A stretch of 64,000 nt of DNA from an uncultured Eubacteriales bacterium (GTDB lineage: Bacteria > Bacillota > Clostridia > Christensenellales > CAG-138), in contig UQWD01000006.1 of assembly GCA_900544555.1 (NCBI GenBank), positions 50,447 to 114,446 on the forward strand. The letters are read 5' to 3'. Both the position numbers and the translations under genes were made by a program. This document shows positions 24,303 to 33,495 of this stretch, one piece after another; position 1 is the first letter of the stretch; the number at the start of each line of letters is the position of its first letter. The notes beneath the pieces were generated by a model that searched no databases, was not told where the DNA came from, and was given only the letters and a program-made list of their open reading frames with translations.

Positions 24303-26294
24303 ATGATGGAACGAATGAAGGAGCTGATAAAACAGCTTAATGCGTATGCCCGCGCATATTATGAGGAGGACGCCCCTCGAATCAGCGACGCCGAATACGA
24401 CGCGCTTTTTGACGAGCTTGTTCGGCTTGAGGGCGAGTTAAGCACGGTGCTGCCGGATTCGCCGACGCTCAGGGTGGGAGGTGCGCCAATCGAAGCGTTC
24501 AGGCCGCATACGCACGCCGCGAGGCTTTGGAGCCTGGACAAAGTGAAAACGTCTCAGGAGCTTATGGACTGGGCAAAACGCGTTAAACGGATCCGGGCGG
24601 AATACATGAGCTCCACCGGTGAGGAGCTTTCGGCGTTGCGCTACGCGCTTGAGTATAAATTTGACGGGCTGACGATAAATTTAACCTATGACGGCGGCGA
24701 CCTTGTCTGCTGCGCCACGCGCGGCAATGGAACGGTTGGCGAGGATATTACCGAACAGGCGCGAACGATACGTTCCATACCATTAAGTATTCCATATAAA
24801 GGGTTTATGGAGGTGCAGGGCGAAGGCGTAATGCGCCTTTCCGTGCTGGATAAAATTAATAAAAACTCCGATGAACCGCTTAAAAACGCGAGGAACGCGG
24901 CCGCCGGCGCGCTTCGGAACCTGGATCCGAAGGTGACGGCAGGCAGGCGGCTGGATTGCTTTTGCTATCAAGTCGGCGAGATCAGAGGGGCCGAGCTAAC
25001 AGGATACGAGAGCATGATGCGGTTTTTGCGTGATAACGCTTTGCCGGTCAGCTCGTACAGCAAAATATATGATGATGTTGATGAACTAATTGCCGCAATA
25101 AACGAAGCTGAGCAGAACCGCGACAAGCTGGATTTCCTTATCGACGGCATGGTGATTAAAGTAACCGACTGGAAAACGCGCAGGGTTTTAGGGTATACGG
25201 ATCGTTTTCCTAGGTGGGCTGTGGCCTATAAGTTTGCCGCCGAGGAGTCCACCACCATTGTGGAGAACGTTACGTGGGAGGTTGGGCGCACGGGCAAACT
25301 TACGCCGCTTGCGCACCTTGAGCCCGTAGAGCTTTGCGGCGCGACCATACGCCGCGCAACGCTTAATAATTATGATGATATCCTGCGCAAACGGGTAGGC
25401 GTTGGCTCCCGCGTTTTTATAAGAAGGAGCAACGACGTTATACCTGAGATACTCGGCAGCGTAAATGGCGACGATCCCAAACAGGCTGTTGAAAAGCCTG
25501 TTGTATGCCCCGCGTGCGGCGCGCACGTCGAGCACAGGGGCGTTCACCTGTATTGCACAAACTCTCTCTCGTGCCGCCCGCAGTTTGTAGGCAGGCTGGC
25601 ACATTTCGCTTCGCGTGACGCGATGGACATCGAAACATTTTCGGGCAAAACCGCAGATCTTCTTGCAGAGGAGCTGGGATTAAGCGATATTCCCGCGCTT
25701 TACGCCCTGACGAAGGAACAGCTCTTAGCACTGCCTCGATTTGGGGATAAGAAGGCCGCGAACCTGATAAATGCGATTGAAGGGAGCAAAAAGCGCCCGC
25801 TAAGCGCGTTTATTTATGCGCTTGGCATACCAAATGTCGGTGTAAAAACCGCGCGGGATCTGGCAAAGTGCTTTGGAACCCTCAACGCGGTTCGTACGGC
25901 TTCGCGCGAGGCGCTTTTGGAAATACCGGATATCGGGGATGTGGTAGCGGACAGCATACGCAGCTTCTTTAACGATCCGTCCATATCCGAACAGGTGGAT
26001 TTGCTCCTTGAGCGCGGCGTATCCCCACAAAAGGTTATTGATGAGGCGCACACGGGCCTTAACCCCGTAAGCGGCAAAACCTTTGTCGTTACCGGCTCGA
26101 TGGAACGGATGGGGCGCAAGGAACTTGAATCGCTCATAGACGGGCTTGGCGGCAAGGCGTCTGGAAGCGTCAGTAAAAAGACGGATTATGTAATCGCCGG
26201 GGAGAAGGCCGGCGGCAAGCTGGACAAAGCCCTGGAACTTGGAATAACCGTTTTAACGGAAGAAGAATTTTTTAGTATGATTGGAGAAGCGTGA
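24303..26294 (+). CDS. ligA: NAD-dependent DNA ligase
   Basis: 663 residues. N-terminal Ia domain (YYEEDAPRISDAEYDALFDE), adenylation domain with EYKFDG (the catalytic lysine, about residue 118) and GDGEVGED-type segment RGNGTVGEDITEQ, OB fold, a four-cysteine zinc finger (CPACGAHVEHRGVHLYC, then C a few residues on), helix-hairpin-helix repeats around LPRFGDKKAANLINAIE, and a C-terminal BRCT domain (about 590-663, GKTFVVTGSMERMGRKELE). ATG at 24303 or 24306; GGAGGT precedes. The stop overlaps the next gene by one base. Confidence 0.97.
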   Translation: MMERMKELIKQLNAYARAYYEEDAPRISDAEYDALFDELVRLEGELSTVLPDSPTLRVGGAPIEAFRPHTHAARLWSLDKVKTSQELMDWAKRVKRIRAEYMSSTGEELSALRYALEYKFDGLTINLTYDGGDLVCCATRGNGTVGEDITEQARTIRSIPLSIPYKGFMEVQGEGVMRLSVLDKINKNSDEPLKNARNAAAGALRNLDPKVTAGRRLDCFCYQVGEIRGAELTGYESMMRFLRDNALPVSSYSKIYDDVDELIAAINEAEQNRDKLDFLIDGMVIKVTDWKTRRVLGYTDRFPRWAVAYKFAAEESTTIVENVTWEVGRTGKLTPLAHLEPVELCGATIRRATLNNYDDILRKRVGVGSRVFIRRSNDVIPEILGSVNGDDPKQAVEKPVVCPACGAHVEHRGVHLYCTNSLSCRPQFVGRLAHFASRDAMDIETFSGKTADLLAEELGLSDIPALYALTKEQLLALPRFGDKKAANLINAIEGSKKRPLSAFIYALGIPNVGVKTARDLAKCFGTLNAVRTASREALLEIPDIGDVVADSIRSFFNDPSISEQVDLLLERGVSPQKVIDEAHTGLNPVSGKTFVVTGSMERMGRKELESLIDGLGGKASGSVSKKTDYVIAGEKAGGKLDKALELGITVLTEEEFFSMIGEA

Positions 26295-27271
26295 TGCGCC
26301 TTGGTAAATTAAGCAACGAAGCGCTGGAACGGCTTATACTGAGTAAGTTCCGGCATATAAGGCCGGAGGTTATCTGCTCGCCTCAAATCGGCGTGGATTG
26401 CGCCGCGGTGGATCTTGCCGGCGGCGTGGCCGTGATGAGCATGGACCCGATAACGTCCGCTTCGGGTAATTTAGGCTGGCTTACCGTGCATGTAAACTGC
26501 AACGACGCCGCAGCGGCAGGCGCGGAGCCAATCGGTATTCTCGTAACGCTTCTCGCGCCACCTACGGCCACGGAGGAGGAAATCGGCGCCGTGGCGGATC
26601 AGCTTTCCGAGGCCGCCCGCCTCGCGAACATCGACGTTATCGGCGGTCATACGGAGGTGACGGACAGCGTAACGCGTATGGTTACATGCGCAACCGTACT
26701 CGCGAGGACGTTGGGCAGGGAGCCTGTAACCCCAGGCGGAATGAAGCCTGGGGACGATTTGGTTTTAAGCAAAACCGCGGGCCTTGAGGGAACTGCGGTT
26801 ATCGCTTCTGATTTTCAGGAAAGATTGGGCTTTTTAACTCAGGCGCAGATCGAGGAAGCAAAAGGGATGATAAATATGGTAAGCGTTGTAAAGGAAGGCA
26901 TTTTGGGAGCTTGTTCCGGCGCGACCGCCATGCATGACGTGACGGAGGGGGGCGTATACGGCGCCGCGTGGGAGATGGCTTATGCTTCGGGGTGCGGGCT
27001 TGAGCTGAATAAGGAAAGCATTCCGGTTCATCCGACAACGCGCGCGATATGCGAGGCGTTTTCGCTCGAACCTATGCGCCTTTTATCCAGCGGGTGCATG
27101 TTGATTTCCTGTCCGCAGGGCGAAAGGATGGCGAAAGAACTTCGCAAATCGGGCGTACAGGCTTCCGTAATCGGCGCGGCTGTTGAGGGCGCGGGCGTGG
27201 CTTTAAACGATGGAACCCGGATTGCCCCCCCCGGAACAGACGAACTGTATCGGTTATTCAGTGAGTTTTAG
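26294..27271 (+). CDS. AIR synthase-like protein (HypE-type fold)
   Basis: 325 residues, ATP-grasp-independent PurM/HypE superfamily: N-terminal domain with VDCAAVDLAGGVAVMSMDPI and GWLTVHVNCNDAAAAGAEP (the nucleotide/Mg-binding loop), then DVIGGHTEVTDSV, and a C-terminal domain with MHDVTEGGVYGAAWEMA. These match the hydrogenase-maturation HypE-like AIR synthase-related proteins seen alone in Clostridia. No hydrogenase accessory genes are in view, so a HypE role is doubtful; the exact reaction is unknown. ATG overlaps the ligA stop (TGATG), so it belongs to the pcrA-ligA transcript. Confidence 0.85.
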   Translation: MRLGKLSNEALERLILSKFRHIRPEVICSPQIGVDCAAVDLAGGVAVMSMDPITSASGNLGWLTVHVNCNDAAAAGAEPIGILVTLLAPPTATEEEIGAVADQLSEAARLANIDVIGGHTEVTDSVTRMVTCATVLARTLGREPVTPGGMKPGDDLVLSKTAGLEGTAVIASDFQERLGFLTQAQIEEAKGMINMVSVVKEGILGACSGATAMHDVTEGGVYGAAWEMAYASGCGLELNKESIPVHPTTRAICEAFSLEPMRLLSSGCMLISCPQGERMAKELRKSGVQASVIGAAVEGAGVALNDGTRIAPPGTDELYRLFSEF

Positions 27272-27279
27272 CGGCGGTG

Positions 27280-27308
27280 TTTTCATCCTAAAAAAATAAT
27301 GATATAAT
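27280..27308 (+). promoter_or_regulatory. Possible promoter upstream of yicC
   Basis: TTTTCA (27280-27285), 17-base spacer, TATAAT (27303-27308), 37 bases before the GTG start. Good -10, weak -35. Confidence 0.45.
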
Positions 27309-27345
27309 TAATAAGTTAGCATGAAAATTCTGGAGGTTTATACAC

Positions 27346-28224
27346 GTGATATACAGTATGACCGGGTTTGGGCGCGCAAAACTTGAACTGGACGGGCGCG
27401 AAATAACGGTTGAGATGAAAAGCGTTAACCACCGTTACCTTGATTTGAATTTTCGTATGCCAAGGCATATCAGCTTTGTGGAGGATGCGCTCCGCGCTTT
27501 GATCAAAAAAGGGATTTCCCGCGGACATGCGGACATTTTCTTATATTATAAAAATACGCGGCGCGACGCGCGTTCGGTTTCCATCGACAGCGCGCTTCTC
27601 GGCCAGTATCTGTCTTCAGCGGGGGAGTGCGCGAAGGAGTTTGGGCTCATGGACGATATCACGCTCAGCTCGGCTCTCCGCCTGCCGGACGTAACGGATA
27701 TTGTTGAAGCGGAGGAGGATAAGGACGCTGTACTAACGCTTGCATGCGGCGCGGCGCAACTGGCGCTTAATGAACTGATGACAATGCGCGAAAAAGAGGG
27801 CGCGCAGATGTATGCGGATCTTTGCGGCCGTTTCGATACGATGGAGAGGCTGGTGGATGAGATGGTCGCGCGAGCGCCTTATGTAGTGGAAGATTACAGG
27901 GCAAGGCTCAATGAGCGCATATCCAAGCTGCTTGAGGGAGCGGAGGTTGATAACGAGAGGCTTGCGATGGAGGCTGCGATTTTTGCCGACAGAGCCAGCA
28001 TAGATGAGGAATTGACCCGCTTGAAAAGCCATATCACGCAGGCGAGGGAGGCGTTGGCCGTGCCTGAGCCGGCGGGCCGCCGCCTGGATTTCATACTGCA
28101 GGAGATAAATAGGGAGATGAACACCATTGGCTCTAAAGCGAACGATGCTCAAATCACCAACACTGTAATAACCGGCAAGGGCGAGCTTGAGAAAATACGC
28201 GAACAGATACAGAATGTGGAGTAG
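27346..28224 (+). CDS. YicC/YloC family endoribonuclease
   Basis: 292 residues. Opens with the diagnostic MIYSMTGFGRAKLELDGREI and VNHRYLDLNFRMPRHI; the C terminus RRLDFILQEINREMNTIGSK, with KANDAQI and GELEKIREQIQNVE, matches the second YicC domain (DUF1732). YicC proteins are RNA endonucleases affecting sRNA and mRNA stability. Start is GTG at 27346, with TGGAGG upstream. First gene of the long core operon that continues to rpe; the order yicC-remA-gmk-rpoZ-coaBC-priA is typical of Firmicutes. Confidence 0.94.
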   Translation: MIYSMTGFGRAKLELDGREITVEMKSVNHRYLDLNFRMPRHISFVEDALRALIKKGISRGHADIFLYYKNTRRDARSVSIDSALLGQYLSSAGECAKEFGLMDDITLSSALRLPDVTDIVEAEEDKDAVLTLACGAAQLALNELMTMREKEGAQMYADLCGRFDTMERLVDEMVARAPYVVEDYRARLNERISKLLEGAEVDNERLAMEAAIFADRASIDEELTRLKSHITQAREALAVPEPAGRRLDFILQEINREMNTIGSKANDAQITNTVITGKGELEKIREQIQNVE

Positions 28225-28233
28225 GAGGTTAAG

Positions 28234-28500
28234 ATGGCGCGTCTTTTAAATATTGGTTTTGGAAATATGGTTTCAATCGCGCGGCTCGTGGCGATACTTG
28301 GGCCGGACAGTGCGCCCGTAAAGCGCATGATTCAGGAAACCAGGGAGAAAGGCAGATTGATTGACGCAACCCACGGGAGGAAAACAAGAGCAGTGGTGGT
28401 AATGGACAGCGGCCACGCCGCGCTATCCGCACTCCACACGGAAACCTTGTCCAACCGCCTTTGCGGCAAGGATAGCGAAGCCGCGCAGGATGAACAATGA
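28234..28500 (+). CDS. remA: RemA-like DNA-binding regulator (DUF370)
   Basis: 88 residues. LLNIGFGNMVSIARLVAIL, SAPVKRMIQETREKGRLIDA and HGRKTRAVVVMDSGHAALSA match RemA/DUF370, which forms an octameric ring wrapping DNA and activates biofilm matrix and osmoprotection genes in Bacillus. The last dozen residues (after LCGKDSEAAQ) are variable. GGAGG sits upstream. Its TGA overlaps a potential ATG of gmk. Confidence 0.94.
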   Translation: MARLLNIGFGNMVSIARLVAILGPDSAPVKRMIQETREKGRLIDATHGRKTRAVVVMDSGHAALSALHTETLSNRLCGKDSEAAQDEQ

Positions 28501-28511
28501 GAGGTGCAAAA

Positions 28512-29129
28512 ATGACGCAACGGGGATTGCTTTTCGTGTTGTCCGGGCCTTCCGGGGTTGGCAAGGGGACTATCTGCAAATCGCTTATAAAGCGCAATCC
28601 GGATTTGAGGCTGTCGGTTTCATGCACGACACGTAAATGCAGGCCGGGTGAGATTGAAGGCGTACATTATTATTTTAAAACACGTGAACAGTTTGAGGAG
28701 ATGATAAAAAACAAAGAACTCATCGAATACGTGAAGGTTTTTGGCGCTGATTATTATGGAACGCCGCGTGAATTTGTTGAACGCGAGCTTATTGACGGGC
28801 ATGATATGATTCTTGAAATCGACGTGAACGGAGCGTTGCGCGTAAAGGAAACGTATCCAGAGGCTATTTTGGTTTTTATCGCCCCTCCTTCTATTAACGA
28901 GGCGAGGCGGCGGCTGCTCAGAAGGGGTACGGAGGCGCCCGAGGCCGTTGAAAAACGGCTCAACACGGCGATTAAAGAGATGACGGCGGCCCCTAGCTAT
29001 GATTACGTGGTGGTAAACGAAACGCTCTGTAAAGCCGTTGATAATGTTGAAGCAATCATCAAGGCAGAGCGCAGCCGGGCAGATAGATGTGGCAATGCAA
29101 TTAATTTTAATCAGGAAGGCGTGAATTAA
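28512..29129 (+). CDS. gmk: Guanylate kinase
   Basis: Phosphorylates GMP to GDP. 205 residues from ATG 28512, chosen because GAGGTG lies 6 bases before; ATG 28497 overlapping the remA stop would add five residues. P-loop LSGPSGVGKGTI (about residues 8-19), GMP-binding SCTTRKCRPGEIEGVHYYF and the lid LLRRGTEAPEAVEKRL are typical. Runs directly into rpoZ. Confidence 0.97.
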   Translation: MTQRGLLFVLSGPSGVGKGTICKSLIKRNPDLRLSVSCTTRKCRPGEIEGVHYYFKTREQFEEMIKNKELIEYVKVFGADYYGTPREFVERELIDGHDMILEIDVNGALRVKETYPEAILVFIAPPSINEARRRLLRRGTEAPEAVEKRLNTAIKEMTAAPSYDYVVVNETLCKAVDNVEAIIKAERSRADRCGNAINFNQEGVN

Positions 29130-29130
29130 A

Positions 29131-29340
29131 ATGATGAATCATCCCCCTTTAAATGATTTAATGAGCAAGGTTGGCTGCCGGTATACGCTGGTAACGGCCG
29201 TCGCTAAACGCGCGAGGCAGCTTTTGAGCGATCAGGAGCGGCTTGGCGATGAAAAGCCTGTATCTTTGGCGGTTGAGGAATTGTATAAGGGTAAATTAAA
29301 GATTACCTCGCCCGAGGAATCCGGAGAGGATTTGAGGTAA
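29131..29340 (+). CDS. rpoZ: RNA polymerase omega subunit
   Basis: 69 residues. The omega signature is visible: NDLMSKVGCRYTLVTAVAKR, then ARQLL and KPVSLAVEELYKGKLKI. Omega stabilises beta-prime and assembly of polymerase. Start ATG 29131 or the next codon ATG 29134; AGGAAGG lies 11 bases upstream. Sits between gmk and coaBC, its conserved place. Confidence 0.94.
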   Translation: MMNHPPLNDLMSKVGCRYTLVTAVAKRARQLLSDQERLGDEKPVSLAVEELYKGKLKITSPEESGEDLR

Positions 29341-29343
29341 GGT

Positions 29344-30534
29344 ATGGCGAAGCGCGTTGTTCTGGGCGTAACCGGCTCGATAGCGGCGTATAAGGCAGCG
29401 GATATCGTCAGCCGACTGAGAAAACGCGGTGTTGAAACGCGCGTTATTTTAACTGAGTCCGGCGCACAGTTTATTACGCCCCTTACATTGGAGACGTTGA
29501 GCGCAAACCCGGTTATAACGGACATGTTTCATCGAGAAACGCCTTGGGAGGTGGAGCATATTTCGCTTGCGCGCTCGGCCGACGTTTTTCTTATAGCGCC
29601 CGCGAGCGCAAATTTTCTCGCGAAGGCCGCAGCTGGAATTGCGGATGATATGCTTACCACAACGCTGCTTGCTGCAAGCGCGCCGGTCTTAATCGCTCCG
29701 GCGATGAACTCACATATGTTTTTGAATCCGGCGGTTCAGCATAATATCGAGATTCTAAGCCGCAGGGGTTTTACTTTTATAGAGCCTGGTCTGGGTACGC
29801 TGGCCTGCGGGGATCAAGGGGTTGGGCGGCTGGCCGATCCGGAGGATATTGTGAACAGAACAATGAAGCTCCTCAATCCGCAAGAAGATATGCGGGGTAA
29901 GCGCGTGCTGGTAACGGCCGGGCCTACGCGGGAGGATATTGATCCCGTCCGGTATCTGTCAAATCGTTCAACTGGGAGGATGGGTTTTGCGATTGCGCGC
30001 GCGGCGGCCGCGCGCGGCGCGCAGGTGACGCTTGTAAGCGGCCCTTCGGCGCTTAGTACGCCCGAAGGAGTACGGCGGATAGACGTAATCTCCAGCCGAG
30101 ATATGTACGATGCGGTTGATTCGGAGTTTTCCGCATGCGATGTGCTGATTATGGCGGCGGCACCAGCAGATTTTACGCCAAAGCTCAAAGAGGAGCATAA
30201 AATAAAAAAGGACGGAGGCGAAGGATTAACGCTTGAGCTGGAGCCCACGAAGGATATCCTATTAGAGATGGGGCGAAAAAAAGGCGAGCGCATTGTCGTC
30301 GGATTTGCGGCGGAAACCAGGAACATCAGGGAAAACGCGCTAAAAAAACTAGCGGCAAAAAAACTGGATATGATAGCGGCAAACGACGTTTCCGGTAAGG
30401 ATACGGGATTTGCGGCTAAGACGAACGCGCTTACGGTATGGAAGAAAGACGGTACAAGCGTATATAGCGAGCTTATAACCAAACAGGAGGCGGCTGACTG
30501 GCTGTTGGATCTTGTTATGGCGGACCGCCGATAA
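29344..30534 (+). CDS. coaBC: Bifunctional phosphopantothenoylcysteine decarboxylase/synthetase
   Basis: Two steps of coenzyme A synthesis. 396 residues. CoaC half (1-185): VLGVTGSIAAYKAADIVSRL, the catalytic histidine in VEHISLARSADVFLIAP, PAMNSHMFLNPAVQ, and the active-site cysteine in GTLACGDQGVGRL. CoaB half (about 190-396): VLVTAGPTREDIDPVRYLSN, GRMGFAIARAAAARGA, AAPADFTPK and ANDVSGKDTGF. FMN binds the first half and CTP the second. Three bases after rpoZ; GAGGTAAG ribosome site is inside rpoZ. Confidence 0.97.
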   Translation: MAKRVVLGVTGSIAAYKAADIVSRLRKRGVETRVILTESGAQFITPLTLETLSANPVITDMFHRETPWEVEHISLARSADVFLIAPASANFLAKAAAGIADDMLTTTLLAASAPVLIAPAMNSHMFLNPAVQHNIEILSRRGFTFIEPGLGTLACGDQGVGRLADPEDIVNRTMKLLNPQEDMRGKRVLVTAGPTREDIDPVRYLSNRSTGRMGFAIARAAAARGAQVTLVSGPSALSTPEGVRRIDVISSRDMYDAVDSEFSACDVLIMAAAPADFTPKLKEEHKIKKDGGEGLTLELEPTKDILLEMGRKKGERIVVGFAAETRNIRENALKKLAAKKLDMIAANDVSGKDTGFAAKTNALTVWKKDGTSVYSELITKQEAADWLLDLVMADRR

Positions 30535-30543
30535 AGGAAAAAG

Positions 30544-32811
30544 ATGTACGCGAATATTATCGTGGACATTGCTCACACGCAGGTGGACAGGCTGTACACA
30601 TACCGTATACCGGACGGCTTACAGGTGCAGGCCGGCCAGCGTGTACTCGCGCCGTTTGGCGGGAAGAACAAGGATATTGAGGGGTTTGTATTGGAGGTTG
30701 TCCCACAGGCGGAAGCGGCGGGCTTCCAGATCAAACCCCTTAAAAAAACGCTCGAGCCATATCCCGTGCTGTCAGCTGAGCAGATAGCGCTTGCCAAATG
30801 GATGTCAAGTATTTATCATTGCACGCTTGCGGGCGCGCTTAGGCTCATGATCCCCGCTCAGCTTCGGGGCGCGCGCGTACGCGAAAAAAGCGTTACGCGC
30901 TACCGCCTGGCGAAAAACGCGGATTTTGAGGGGACGATTCAATCCATCACAACAGCCGCAGGGAAGATACGCGCGCCTATACAGAAGGAAGTTTTGGAGC
31001 TTTTTCGGCGCGCCGAAGGGCGCATGACGGCGGAGGAAATCTTAGCCTTCATCCCCAACGCGCGTGAAGCTTTACGCGCGCTATGTAAAAAAGGCGTACT
31101 TGAGGCTGATAACGGTGAGAAATTCAGAGATCCGTTTAAGGGTATAAGCGTTATTCCCGATGAGCCGGCAGCGCTTACTTGCGAACAATCGGCGGCATAT
31201 GAACGCATATGCGCGGCGATTGACGACAGGGCCGGCGTTATCCTGCTGCACGGGGCGACCGGAAGCGGCAAAACGGAAGTATATATGCAGGCGGTTTCGC
31301 ACGCCGTCGACCAGGGAGGGGGCGCCATCATTCTCGTGCCGGAGATAGCGCTTACCCCACAGACGGTCGGCCGGTTTCGCAGCCGGTTCGGCAGCCGCGT
31401 AGCGGTTCTGCACAGCCACCTTTCCGCCGGGGAAAGGTATGATGAGTGGCGAAGAATCCGCCTCGGCCTTGTAAGCGTAGTTGTAGGGGCGCGCAGCGCC
31501 GTGTTCGCGCCGCTTCCTGAGCTGCGTCTTATTGCGGTGGATGAGGAGCATGAACCATCCTATAGATCGGAAACCGCGCCGCGTTACAGCGCCATAGAAG
31601 TAGCGGCCAAGCGCTGCCAGCTTGAGGGGGGCGCCTTGGTGCTTGGCAGCGCCACCCCTTCAATTAACAGTTATTTTCGGGCGCGCCAGGGCAGATACGA
31701 GCTTGTTGAGATGCCGTCGCGCGTAAATAAAATGCCGTTGCCACGCGTAAAAATCGCGGATATGCGCGAGGAATTCCTTAACGGAAACAACACGCTGTTC
31801 AGCGGACCGCTGTATCAGGGGCTTCAACGCTGCCTAAGCGCCGGGGAACAGGCCATACTATTTATAAACAGAAGGGGCTACTCCACTTTTATCTCTTGCA
31901 GGGGATGCGGGCATGTTTTTCATTGCCCGAATTGCGACGTATCCATGACATATCATAAGAGCGATTCGCGCATAAAATGCCATTACTGCGGCGAAACGCG
32001 GGACGTTCCGCTTAAATGCCCCCAATGCGGCAAACCGTATATCAAGTATTTCGGGGTGGGAACGCAACAGGTCGAGGAGCAGCTGTTAAAGCGCTTTACA
32101 AACGCGCGTGCCATTCGCATGGATATGGATACAACCAGGACAAAGGACGCGCATCAAAAGCTTCTCGGCGCTTTTGCGCGCGGGGAAGCGAATGTGCTTA
32201 TTGGTACGCAGATGGTGGCTAAGGGCCTGGATATGCCGAACGTAACGCTGGTAGGCGTAATCGCGGCGGACGCGGCGCTGCATATACCGGATTACCGCAG
32301 CGCAGAGCGTACTTTCCAGCTGCTTACCCAGGTAGCCGGGCGAGCCGGGCGCGACAAAAGGCCGGGCACCGTGGTAGTTCAGACGTATTCTCCAGATCAT
32401 CCTTCTGTCGTATACGCGGCTACGCATGACTATAAATCCTTTTATCAATATGAGATAAGGCAGCGCCGAAACGCCTTGTTTCCGCCTTATTCATTGTTTA
32501 TAAGGCTGCTTTTTACCGGCGGCGACGATGAAACGCTGCAGATGAGCGCGTCAAGCTATGCGGATAGTTTAAAGGAAGCCGTTTTACAGCGCATGCAAAG
32601 CGTAGGGGCGGATCCGCGCGAACTGCTTATGTTTATCTGTACCCCCTCGCCCGTAAGGCGCAGGCAGGGCTTGTTCCGGAGCCAAATCATTATAAAGCTG
32701 TTGCGAACCGCGCATACTGCCGCGATACTCTCACGCATTTATGACTTTTCTTCTGAACGGTATATGAAGGAATTAATATCCATACAGATCAATCCGTCGG
32801 ATATGTTTTAG
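30544..32811 (+). CDS. priA: Primosomal protein N' (replication restart helicase PriA)
   Basis: 755 residues. N-terminal DNA-binding domain (1-110; VDIAHTQVDRLYTYRIPDG, VLAPFGGKNKDIEGFVL), DEAH-type helicase core with Walker A LHGATGSGKTEVYM (about residues 234-247), DEEHEPSYRSE (motif II), a zinc-binding insert with eight cysteines (CRGCGHVFHCPNCDVSMTYH; CHYCGE; CPQCGKPY) and motifs IV-VI around GTQMVAKGLDMPNVTLVG and LLTQVAGRAGRDKRPG. All are typical PriA. Nine bases after coaBC. Followed by a 210-base gap and a new promoter. Confidence 0.97.
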   Translation: MYANIIVDIAHTQVDRLYTYRIPDGLQVQAGQRVLAPFGGKNKDIEGFVLEVVPQAEAAGFQIKPLKKTLEPYPVLSAEQIALAKWMSSIYHCTLAGALRLMIPAQLRGARVREKSVTRYRLAKNADFEGTIQSITTAAGKIRAPIQKEVLELFRRAEGRMTAEEILAFIPNAREALRALCKKGVLEADNGEKFRDPFKGISVIPDEPAALTCEQSAAYERICAAIDDRAGVILLHGATGSGKTEVYMQAVSHAVDQGGGAIILVPEIALTPQTVGRFRSRFGSRVAVLHSHLSAGERYDEWRRIRLGLVSVVVGARSAVFAPLPELRLIAVDEEHEPSYRSETAPRYSAIEVAAKRCQLEGGALVLGSATPSINSYFRARQGRYELVEMPSRVNKMPLPRVKIADMREEFLNGNNTLFSGPLYQGLQRCLSAGEQAILFINRRGYSTFISCRGCGHVFHCPNCDVSMTYHKSDSRIKCHYCGETRDVPLKCPQCGKPYIKYFGVGTQQVEEQLLKRFTNARAIRMDMDTTRTKDAHQKLLGAFARGEANVLIGTQMVAKGLDMPNVTLVGVIAADAALHIPDYRSAERTFQLLTQVAGRAGRDKRPGTVVVQTYSPDHPSVVYAATHDYKSFYQYEIRQRRNALFPPYSLFIRLLFTGGDDETLQMSASSYADSLKEAVLQRMQSVGADPRELLMFICTPSPVRRRQGLFRSQIIIKLLRTAHTAAILSRIYDFSSERYMKELISIQINPSDMF

Positions 32812-32945
32812 TGAAAGGCCCCGCGGCGTCATTCCTTTCCGCGCGGAACGCCCTAAAATTAATCATATGCGCGGACAACCTTAAACATTATGCAACAGCG
32901 CGCATAAATTAAGTGTGTTGCGCTTTTGCTACAGCTGCGTGCGGG

Positions 32946-32975
32946 TTGATTCCAAGCCGCCATATGCGTTATAAT
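32946..32975 (+). promoter_or_regulatory. Promoter of def
   Basis: TTGATT (32946-32951), 18-base spacer, TATAAT (32970-32975), 47 bases before the def ATG. Confidence 0.7.
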
Positions 32976-33021
32976 AGAAGATAATAAAACGAATTGATAT
33001 GCAGTTATAGGAGATGAAAAA

Positions 33022-33495
33022 ATGGCAAAACGCCGTATTTTAACCTTTAAGGATTCCAGCCTTCACCGAGTTTGCAGGCCGGTGGAGCGCTTTGACGGCA
33101 GGCTTTGGACGATGCTGGACGATATGGCGGAAACCATGTACGAGGCTCAGGGGGCCGGATTTGCCGCACCTCAGATAGGCGTGCTTCGACGTGCGTTTAT
33201 CATTGATTGCGGCGAGGGCCTGATTGAGATGATTAACCCCAAGATTCTAGAAACATCTGGTGAGCAGGGTGGTATGGAGGGGTGCTTGTCAAGCCCCGGG
33301 CAGAGCGGGTATGTCGTTCGGCCGAATTTCGTCAAGGTGAGGGCTTTTGACCGGCATGGTATTGAGCGCGAGTATAAGGGGGAAGGGTTGTTCGCACGTG
33401 CTGTGCTGCACGAAAATGATCACCTGGACGGGTTAATCTATACACGCCTGATAACGGAGCCGCCCGAGGGTTACATGGAGGAGGAACAGGAATGA
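33022..33495 (+). CDS. def: Peptide deformylase
   Basis: Removes the N-formyl group from new proteins. 157 residues. Motif 1 GAGFAAPQIG, motif 2 EGCLSSPG (metal cysteine) and motif 3 HENDHLDG (HExxH metal ligands) are all present and in order. A Fe/Zn enzyme of the type 1-like short form. Its last four bases overlap fmt, which supplies the complementary formylation activity. Confidence 0.96.
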   Translation: MAKRRILTFKDSSLHRVCRPVERFDGRLWTMLDDMAETMYEAQGAGFAAPQIGVLRRAFIIDCGEGLIEMINPKILETSGEQGGMEGCLSSPGQSGYVVRPNFVKVRAFDRHGIEREYKGEGLFARAVLHENDHLDGLIYTRLITEPPEGYMEEEQE

